This document shows, piece after piece, positions 1-6,000 of a stretch of DNA of 9,630 nt. The notes under the pieces are model-generated. The model had not been told where the DNA came from, made no database searches, and saw only the letters and a program-made list of their open reading frames with translations. Source of the stretch: an uncultured Treponema sp. Its GTDB lineage: Bacteria > Spirochaetota > Spirochaetia > Treponematales > Treponemataceae. The stretch covers positions 1 through 9,630 of the forward strand of contig CALBXN010000109.1 of the NCBI GenBank assembly GCA_937890485.1. Direction: 5' to 3'. The number at the start of each line of letters is the position of its first letter. The first letter of the stretch is position 1. The translations under genes were made by a program, and so were the position numbers.

Positions 1-71
1 AAAAGCTTCTTCACTGCCGGAAACAAATTCTGCCATGGCCACACAGGCATCGTTTAATAATAGTAGACACA
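1..71 (-). other. Probable element/host junction with a fragment of a host coding sequence
   Basis: This short stretch lies between the stop codon of the serine recombinase and the window edge. Bases 1-52 are about 50% GC (26 of 52), clearly above the AT-rich DNA beside them. On the minus strand one frame is open and reads NDACVAMAEFVSGSEEAF, which has the composition of ordinary protein and GC-rich third positions. Large serine integrases of prophages usually lie immediately beside one attachment site, so the simplest reading is that the element ends near 52-72 and the rest is an interrupted chromosomal gene. I do not recognise the gene. The crossover dinucleotide and core cannot be placed without the other junction. 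No terminator is visible after the recombinase. Confidence 0.35.
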
Positions 72-1658
72 CTAACAATTTTCGTATGGATTCTCAAATT
101 TATAGTAGATATTGATTGAACCATCCTTATTAATTTCAATTCTGTTAATCAGTTCAATTACCACATCTCTTGTTAGTACTGAAATATTTATGTAATTTTT
201 AAATGCTTCTACCCACTCATCATACTGTGCTTCTAACTGTTCATGGGTAGCAGTCTGTTCATCAAGATATTCAATCTGCTTTTGCAATTCTGCCAACTCA
301 TTTTCGTAGTCAGCTACATATTGAATATATTCGTTCTTTGTAAGAAGTCCTTCCATCAAATTATTATAGGTAGATTTTTTGAATCCCTCGACCTTTTTTA
401 TCCTGTTTTGAATAACACTTTTCTGGGTTTCTGTAGAATTTTTCCTAGCAGTTACTGACTGTATATTTCTTAATTCGTCAATATCTTCATCTCTAAGAAT
501 CTTTCTTGCTTCATCTTTAATAGACATTAACACAGCTTCTTCCAATTCATCTTTGTCTATACTGTGACTTTCACAGAATTGTTTGCCGTGAACTTTATAT
601 GTCTTGCAAATATAACCTATGAATCCTTTTTCTCCTCGTCTGGCATACTTTCTTGACATTGCATGCTTACAATCCGCACAGAAAAGTAAACCTGAAAAGA
701 TACCATTAGACTCTATGCCATCAACACTTTTGGTTCTTGTCTGCTGTAACTTCTGCACAAGTTCAAAAGTTTCCTTATCTATAATAGGTTCATGGGTATT
801 TTCTACTTTTATCCATTTTTCTTTTGGAAGTTTCTTACATTTACGGTCTTTGTATGACAGCTTATTTGCTTTATTCTGGATGAGATTTCCAATATAAGTT
901 TCGTTATTAAGAATCTGATGGATGGTTTGATATGACCAATTCTGCGTTGTTTCAATCTCTTTACCATTTTTGAAGTTGATTCCTAGCACTTCTCTCTTGT
1001 AATGAGTAGGAATCAGAATTCCTTCAGATGATAAGATTGACCCGATTTTACCTTTTCCGTGTCCTTGAATGTATAAATCAAAAATTCTTCTAACCACATC
1101 CGCAGCATATTCATCTATCACCAAATGGTTATGATCTAATGGGTCTTTTTTATAGCCATAGCAACATGACGAACCTAAGAACTGCCCTGCTTTCATTTTT
1201 ACTTTAAAAGCACTACGGATGTTTGCAGACAAATCTTCACAATACCACTCATTAACCAATCCATTAATCTGTCTGCTCTTTTTATTTCCGGCATTATCAG
1301 TATCAACACCATCTACAACCCCAATGAATCTGATTCCCATATTAGGCAAATCATGGTGAAGATATTTTTCGATATGTTCCATGTTTCTTGATAGTCTGGC
1401 TTGGGTCTTTGCAATGATTACATCAAATTCGCCTAATTTAGCAGATTTCATCATTCTTTCAAAATCAGGTCTATCATCATATAATCCACTTTCATCATCA
1501 TCAGAGTAAACACCTACAACTCTAAAATCTTTCTCCAGTGCATAATCCATCAGCAACAGTCTCTGATTTTGGATGCTGGCACTGTCATCTCCTTTGTTTA
1601 TTTTATCTACGTCCTCTTTACTTAATCTAAGGTATAATACTGCACGATTATTCTGCAT
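72..1658 (-). CDS. Large serine recombinase (phage integrase / site-specific recombinase)
   Basis: This 528-aa protein catalyses integration and excision of the element by serine-mediated strand exchange between attachment sites. The N-terminal resolvase/invertase catalytic domain (about 4-150) has the YLRLS motif with nucleophile Ser13 and Arg11, and ARLSRN supplies Arg88 and Arg91. The recombinase DNA-binding domain spans about 160-265 (YGYKKDP near 167). A zinc ribbon follows with Cys327, Cys330, Cys351 and Cys362. A charged coiled-coil segment (about 410-475) sits within the C-terminal domain; such segments control synapsis in this family. The length is normal for phage and Tn916-like/TndX-type large serine recombinases, and no key residue is missing, so it should be active. 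The ATG at 1658 is preceded by GGAGAAG at 1663-1669. The gene is the last one of the element, with a candidate promoter and operator upstream. Orthology to a named integrase is not claimed. Confidence 0.97.
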   Translation of the reverse strand: MQNNRAVLYLRLSKEDVDKINKGDDSASIQNQRLLLMDYALEKDFRVVGVYSDDDESGLYDDRPDFERMMKSAKLGEFDVIIAKTQARLSRNMEHIEKYLHHDLPNMGIRFIGVVDGVDTDNAGNKKSRQINGLVNEWYCEDLSANIRSAFKVKMKAGQFLGSSCCYGYKKDPLDHNHLVIDEYAADVVRRIFDLYIQGHGKGKIGSILSSEGILIPTHYKREVLGINFKNGKEIETTQNWSYQTIHQILNNETYIGNLIQNKANKLSYKDRKCKKLPKEKWIKVENTHEPIIDKETFELVQKLQQTRTKSVDGIESNGIFSGLLFCADCKHAMSRKYARRGEKGFIGYICKTYKVHGKQFCESHSIDKDELEEAVLMSIKDEARKILRDEDIDELRNIQSVTARKNSTETQKSVIQNRIKKVEGFKKSTYNNLMEGLLTKNEYIQYVADYENELAELQKQIEYLDEQTATHEQLEAQYDEWVEAFKNYINISVLTRDVVIELINRIEINKDGSINIYYKFENPYENC

Positions 1659-1691
1659 ATAACTTCTCCAATCGTTTATATATTATCCTTA

Positions 1692-1724
1692 TGTAATGTA
1701 CGCTCTTTATGAGTATACATTACA
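1692..1724. repeat. Perfect 9-bp inverted repeat, operator-like, upstream of the recombinase
   Basis: TGTAATGTA at 1692-1700 and TACATTACA at 1716-1724 are exact reverse complements separated by 15 bases. The arms overlap the candidate -10 box and the expected start of transcription for the recombinase. They have no U-tract and are AT-rich, so a terminator is unlikely. A dimeric repressor site is the natural reading. It could also be a recombinase or excision-factor binding site. Confidence 0.5.
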
Positions 1725-1740
1725 CAGGCTATTTTTTCTA
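1712..1740 (-). promoter_or_regulatory. Candidate sigma-70-type promoter for the serine recombinase
   Basis: Reading the minus strand, TAGAAA (1740-1735, four of six matches to TTGACA) and TATACT (1717-1712, five of six matches to TATAAT) are separated by exactly 17 bases. Transcription would start near 1705, about 45 bases before the recombinase ATG. The site lies downstream of the 34-codon gene, so the recombinase may be transcribed alone as well as with that gene. An inverted repeat overlaps the -10 box. The assignment rests on motif match only. Confidence 0.45.
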
Positions 1741-1746
1741 TTCAAA

Positions 1747-1851
1747 TTAATTATTTCTGTGTTTTGTGATTACATTTTTCATGCAATCCACCAATTTTTT
1801 ATCCCCATAAACTACATTTACTTTGATTTTTGCTGTTTTACCTTTTTCCAA
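1747..1851 (-). CDS. Small basic protein (34 aa) encoded upstream of the serine recombinase
   Basis: This 34-codon reading frame starts at TTG (1851) and ends at TAA (1747-1749). GAGGA at 1858-1862 lies six bases before the start, which is ideal spacing. The product is lysine-rich and includes KIKVNVVYGDKKLVDCMKNV, predicted as a beta strand, a turn and a short helix ending in a basic tail. Small proteins of this kind are commonly encoded next to serine recombinases in clostridial mobile elements (for example small Tnp proteins of the Tn4451 type). From memory the core resembles such proteins, but I cannot assign a family. It lies beyond two terminators and 88 bases before the recombinase, so it belongs to the integration unit. 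An accessory role in recombination directionality or regulation is inference. It is too short for ordinary ORF thresholds and is easily missed. Confidence 0.62.
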   Translation of the reverse strand: MEKGKTAKIKVNVVYGDKKLVDCMKNVITKHRNN

Positions 1852-2006
1852 ATTTTATCCTCGTCTATTTTTTATTAATTTATTATTTTTTTAATTTGTC
1901 CTATTCATTTTCCATCAAAAAAGGTGCTACCACCACGGATAACACCATAACAATCAGTACCAATATTCAATTCTTTATAATACAAAAGGACGGTAACACC
2001 GTCCTT
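1852..2006. other. Intergenic terminator zone between cargo genes and integration genes
   Basis: These 155 bases hold two hairpin terminators, listed separately, and the leader of the 34-codon gene. The stretch around 1863-1916 is almost pure A/T with poly-T runs on the plus strand. No convincing extra gene is present on either strand, and the plus-strand reading frames here translate to low-complexity Phe/Ile/Leu. A promoter for the 34-codon gene would have to lie within 1863-1916, but I see no clear -35/-10 pair. Confidence 0.5.
1917..1946 (-). terminator. Intrinsic terminator, second of a tandem pair
   Basis: Read as minus-strand RNA, GGUGUUAUC (1946-1938) and GGUAGCACC (1931-1923) form a nine-pair stem with two G-U wobbles and a six-base loop, followed directly by six U (1922-1917). 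On the plus strand those wobbles become A-C mismatches, so the structure is directional and stops leftward transcription coming from the cargo genes. Confidence 0.72.
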
Positions 2007-2008
2007 TT
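1984..2008 (-). terminator. Intrinsic terminator at the end of the membrane-protein gene
   Basis: AAAAGGACGGT (1984-1994) and ACCGTCCTTTT (1998-2008) form a perfect 11-bp stem with a three-base loop. On the minus strand the stem ends in UUUU followed by GUAUUAU. The hairpin overlaps the last two bases of the membrane-protein stop codon (2007-2009). Because the stem has A and T runs on both flanks, it could also act on plus-strand transcripts. Confidence 0.85.
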
Positions 2009-2663
2009 ACTTTCCAAAAATATTTTTTATGAATTCCCAAATTTTTGTAAATATTGTTTCATTCTTTTGTGGATATTGATACACAAGTTCTATCTTTTCA
2101 AAATCTTTTGTATTAATTAGTATTATTTCATTTGGATTCTGGGAATTATCAATAACCTTATCACCATCAGAATCATACTTTACCCAAGTCGTTAATGCAA
2201 TAATTGGTTCTCTTTGAAATGGCTCTCCGTATCTATATTGACCCATATAAGAACTTCCATCCTTCATAAATACACGAACCCAAGTATAAGGTTTGATTAC
2301 ATCATCCCATATATTTTCATTGGTTGTTCTTCCTATATGTAATTTATGCAATATAAGATTAAACCACCTGTGTGAAATAATTTTGCCAACTACAAATCCT
2401 AATATTGCAGATATTGATAAATATACAATAACTTTAACATAGTCCCCAAGAAAAACAATTTTACATTTTTCGACAAAAACATCATAAATATTTATGAGTA
2501 TAAAACTTACCGCTACGCTTTTTATTAATAAGTTATCGAAATCCTTATTATCTTTAAAAGAAATCCAATAGTATGCGCATAAATAAACATATCCGTATGC
2601 GATATATGAAATGATTTGTGGAATATTATTTATTAGTTCAGTAACCCAACTTATAATAATCAC
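2007..2663 (-). CDS. Three-TM membrane protein with soluble C-terminal domain, DUF6338-like (prophage cargo)
   Basis: The product is up to 218 aa. Three hydrophobic segments (about 13-35, 46-64 and 75-97) are followed by a soluble region. Within it, IWDDVI (118-123), TWVRVFMKDG (127-136) and a strand-rich stretch with DSDGD (164-168) resemble the DUF6338 layout of N-terminal helices plus a small beta-rich cytosolic domain. That resemblance is from memory. The function is unknown. It sits between the tail genes and the integration genes, the usual place for lysogenic-conversion cargo, and forms a tight pair with the upstream 43-aa gene. Membrane proteins in that position often block superinfection, but this is inference. 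The GTG at 2663 lies inside the ribosome binding site, so translation more likely begins two or three codons later at ATT or ATA. A perfect hairpin terminator follows the stop. Confidence 0.88.
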   Translation of the reverse strand: MIIISWVTELINNIPQIISYIAYGYVYLCAYYWISFKDNKDFDNLLIKSVAVSFILINIYDVFVEKCKIVFLGDYVKVIVYLSISAILGFVVGKIISHRWFNLILHKLHIGRTTNENIWDDVIKPYTWVRVFMKDGSSYMGQYRYGEPFQREPIIALTTWVKYDSDGDKVIDNSQNPNEIILINTKDFEKIELVYQYPQKNETIFTKIWEFIKNIFGK

Positions 2664-2669
2664 CCCTTT
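2659..2669 (-). promoter_or_regulatory. Ribosome binding site that overlaps the annotated GTG start of the membrane protein
   Basis: AAAGGGGTGAT on the minus strand (2669-2659) is a near match to the full Shine-Dalgarno complement AAAGGAGGTGAT. The GTG at 2663-2661 is part of it and cannot be spaced correctly as a start. The best-spaced in-frame codons are ATT (2657-2655) and ATA (2654-2652), the latter eight bases after the G run. No in-frame ATG or TTG is available at that spacing. Confidence 0.6.
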
Positions 2670-2799
2670 ATTTTTTTGTTTCTTTTGGTCTTTCAGGAAT
2701 TACTATATTAGTAGTATGTGTTTGATTTTGTTTTGATGAAATTTCAACAACAACATTGTCTTTTGAAAAAGTTCCCTTAGTGGAAGATTCATTCGTCAT
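2668..2799 (-). CDS. Small hydrophilic protein (43 aa) paired with the membrane protein
   Basis: This 43-codon frame runs from ATG (2799) to TAA (2668-2670). GGAGAAAG at 2805-2812 is a strong ribosome binding site five bases upstream. The product has no hydrophobic segment. It begins MTNESSTKG, continues through a Val-rich stretch (NVVVEIS, 15-21) and ends in a proline/lysine-rich tail (IPERPKETKK, 34-43). I do not recognise a family. Its stop codon overlaps the ribosome binding site of the membrane-protein gene, so the two are translationally coupled and probably work together. A soluble regulator, inhibitor or partner of the membrane protein is possible but unproven. A candidate promoter lies about 40 bases upstream, which makes it the first gene of the cargo operon. 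Confidence 0.75.
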   Translation of the reverse strand: MTNESSTKGTFSKDNVVVEISSKQNQTHTTNIVIPERPKETKK

Positions 2800-2836
2800 A
2801 CGTTCTTTCTCCAATCATTAGTCTATAATTTATTAT

Positions 2837-2845
2837 TATATACCA
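2837..2845 (-). promoter_or_regulatory. Candidate extended -10 promoter of the cargo operon
   Basis: The minus strand reads TGGTATATA (2845-2837), an extended -10 element (TGn plus TATATA), overlapping TATAAT at 2840-2835. The 17-base-spaced -35 positions do not match the consensus well, which extended -10 promoters tolerate. A start near 2830 gives a leader of about 30 bases before the 43-aa gene. This would allow expression independent of the late tail operon. Confidence 0.42.
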
Positions 2846-3022
2846 ACAATCAACAGAATACTATCCATGAACATCTGTTTGCAATTTCGACAAAATACTG
2901 TTGGGGAAAGTGTGCTACGAAAATTTTAACATTTCAAAACTTCATCAATGGCAATTTTATCCTTACAACTCTGACCGTAACTCATCTATTTTCTTATCCA
3001 CATACCGTTTCATGTGGTTACA

Positions 3023-3046
3023 GGAGAGCAGTTTTCACCACTCTCC
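3023..3046 (-). other. Hairpin immediately after the tape measure stop, without U-tract
   Basis: Minus-strand RNA GGAGAGUGG (3046-3038) pairs with CUGCUCUCC (3031-3023) as nine pairs, two of them G-U, around the loop UGAAAA. It begins ten bases after the tape measure stop codon. No U-run follows, so it is not a standard intrinsic terminator. A 3'-end stability or processing hairpin, or a weak terminator, are the options. The G-U pairs favour the minus strand as the transcribed strand. Confidence 0.5.
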
Positions 3047-3056
3047 ATAATTATTC

Positions 3057-6000
3057 TTACCTATGATAATATTTATATCTTCGGTCTATGTCTTTAAGCA
3101 CACCTTCAGTTACTTCTTTAGAGGTTTTCTTAATCGCTCCAATCAAATGCGGTGCATCAGTGAAATTATCCACATGTAACATACTATCATAATTAATGGT
3201 CACATTTGGTCTGTTCACTTTTTCAAGCAACGGAATATTATTTGGCACAACAAGATTAGGGATGTTCCATTGGAAATTATTTCCGTTTTTCTCCAAATTC
3301 TTAACCATTGTCTCAAATAAATCATTCTGTTTTTGGGTTAAAACACGTTCTCCTTCTTTGCCGACAATAACCGTGTCTTCACCAAGAGATTTTGCAATAG
3401 GAGTTAATGGGTTATTGTCTTTCTTAATAATACCGCCTTTGGCAAATGCAGCCATTACGTGTTTATTATTCGCCATACCAGTACTTGGGGCATTTCTATG
3501 GCTTATAAATGTTTGTACTGTTGTATTATTAGCGTCATCTTGTTGTTGCATCATTTCCTGTAATGCTTTCGTAGCTCTATTAGCAGCATCAGCAACACCA
3601 TTCAATCCAGATTGTATTCCACCTAACGCACTTGTAATACCGCCAATGTTATAACCACGTTCTAATGTATTAACCAAACTCTGTTGCAAAATACCAGTAG
3701 CATAATTCAGATTATCTTCTGCATACCATGATGCTTGTAACTGACCTACAAGATTATCTGCTCTTGTTGCAAACATATTTGATAACGCAACTGATGCAAC
3801 GTTTGCTTCGTTCTGTAAGTTATACACTTCATTTTCAACACCCATAATGTTTCCAATAAATGCACTTGACTGCACAGATAAAACTTCACCATAACTTGCA
3901 ATCGCATTTTCGCCCTGTGTCCAAGGAGAGATGATTGCGTTAGATGCAACGATACCGTGTTCCTGTGCGATTAAAGCAATCTGTTCACCAACTGTTGAAG
4001 CATTTGCTTTTACGTTTTCAAATGACTGTGAGATGAGAAGTTCACGATTTTCAAGAGATAACCTAAGTGCTTCGATTTCAGCATTACGAGCATCTGTATA
4101 GTCTTGGAGTTGCTGTTCTAGGGATTTTTGGAATTCTTCTATGGAATGTTTATATTCCATCTCCTCAAGTTTTGATTTTTCATCAGCTATTTGAGCATCG
4201 AGAAGTTTCTTTTTTGCTGTTGCTACTTGCGAATTATCGTTTTCTAAAGCAGCTCGTTGCTTTTCTAAATCACTAATAGATTTAGACTGTTCTGCAATTG
4301 ATTTTCTGTAATCGTGTAAATCTTTTTCGGCATCTAAAGCTTTAAGTTTGGAATCGATGAGTTTTTCATATGCATCAATTTCATCTTCGATAGTTTCAAT
4401 CTCTTCATCAATTCGTGTCTGATTAAGGTCGATGATTGCATCTTCTAAAGATTCAACGCTTTCAACGCAATTCCATTGCTCTTGTGAGAGTTCAGCTAAC
4501 TTTTGCTGATATTCGAGTAATGTATACTTTCCATCTAAGTAATCTTGGCTAAGTTTTTCAATCTCTTTTCCATACTCAGTTACACGATACTTGGAAAGTT
4601 CTAGGTTTTGGGCAAGTAAACCTAATTGTCCCAATGCTTCATCAGTCCAATTACCATTACCATCTGAAACTTTGATTTCTAACTCATCATCGAATAAATC
4701 AGCAAGATTATCTAATTCTGAACCGATATTATCGAAATTTTCTTGAACTTTCTCAAAAACTTCATAATGCAGATTAAGCAATTCTGTATCTAATTCCTCA
4801 ATATTTGTTTTAACATCGAGTATAGATTCTTCGACTTCTTGGATGTGGTCTAACATGGAAACCCATGCTTCACTTCCGACTTGTACCCTTCCAGATGAAA
4901 GTGATTCATTTATCTGTTTTACAAGTTTTGCTTTTTCTTCTTCTAATAGAACAAGCTGTTTTCCTGACTGTTCAATTAATGTTTGATAATATGATTTTCC
5001 GACAAAATTTCCAGATTCTCTTATTAAATCGATTTGTTTTTCAATTAAATCTTTACCATCTTCACGCAAATCGAATATATCATTAAAGTCATCAACTATG
5101 TTTGTAAACTTGGCTAACTCTAAGTTTTCTAACTCCTTCTGAAGCTCGGCAAGTTTAATTTGACAATCTTGTATCTTCCCAGACCAATTCTGGTATGCTT
5201 CTATAGCAGATTTAACTACATCTGCATTTTCGCCTTGAATATCTGTCAGTTCAACAGCACCATTGACGATTTTGTCTCGTAATTCTGGATTATCAATAGT
5301 AGAAAGTACATTTTCAGCCTGCTTTTTATACATTGCCAAAGCATCTGTATTATTATTGATTGATTCCTCAATATTTCCAAGCTGTGCATCAATAAGATTA
5401 TTCTTGGCAAACGCACCAACTACATTTTCAATCCCCTTTTCAAGTAATTCAAATGAATCATTTAATCGTTCATTGCGGATTTCCATGAAATCATAGAACT
5501 TATTATATTCGTCCTTAGCTTTTTCGGCTGCGTCTTTTGCAGAATCAGAAGCAGATTTATTTGCTTTTTCAATAGCATCGGCTGTTGATTTACCACCAGA
5601 ATATTTTGGTGTAACTTTAGATTTAACGTTAACAACTGGATTAAAATTTGCGATATCGCTTTGAACTTCTGATAAAGTCTTTCTATATTGACTTTCTAAT
5701 AACTCTGCACCACCAGTATTGCCGATATCCATTTGATGTTGCCATCTGCTTTTTATACTTTCAAGTTTTAACAACTGTTCAGAAGTAAAACCAGCAGTTT
5801 TAGCAATAGCCAATAAGTTCTCAATATCACTTGAAGAATCAATACTTGCATTATTACAGTCAATTTTTGCAATCGCTAATTGTGCCAATGCAAATCTAGC
5901 CTCATCACTAGCTGGAACAGTTGCTAAAAATCCATTTATTTCTTCATAAGTGGCTTCTGTTAATTCATATCCTTTTTCTGTAGCAAATTGTTTCTGTAAT

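Larger units (their letters stand above)
2813..3056. other. Intergenic gap between tape measure gene and cargo genes
   Basis: These 244 bases contain a hairpin just after the tape measure stop and a candidate promoter, both listed separately. The middle (about 2850-2960) shows nothing I can name. A 16-codon frame at 2963-3013 (MKRYVDKKIDELRSEL) has good-looking amino acid composition but no ribosome binding site. It could be the tail of a decayed gene. Confidence 0.5.

Noticed and set aside
1696..2120. Two plus-strand frames (1696-1878 and 1830-2120) encoding Phe/Ile/Leu-rich peptides
   Set aside because: Their hydrophobic content comes from AT-rich DNA read opposite the minus-strand genes; they lack convincing ribosome binding sites and cross the terminator hairpins.
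2886..2892. TGTCGAA on the minus strand, an exact match to the Spo0A box core
   Set aside because: A single seven-base match on two strands of 9.6 kb is expected by chance, and it is not positioned on a defined promoter.
2963..3013. A 16-codon minus-strand frame (MKRYVDKKIDELRSEL)
   Set aside because: The composition looks protein-like, but there is no ribosome binding site and the frame is closed by a stop 8 codons upstream. Kept only as a possible decayed gene end.
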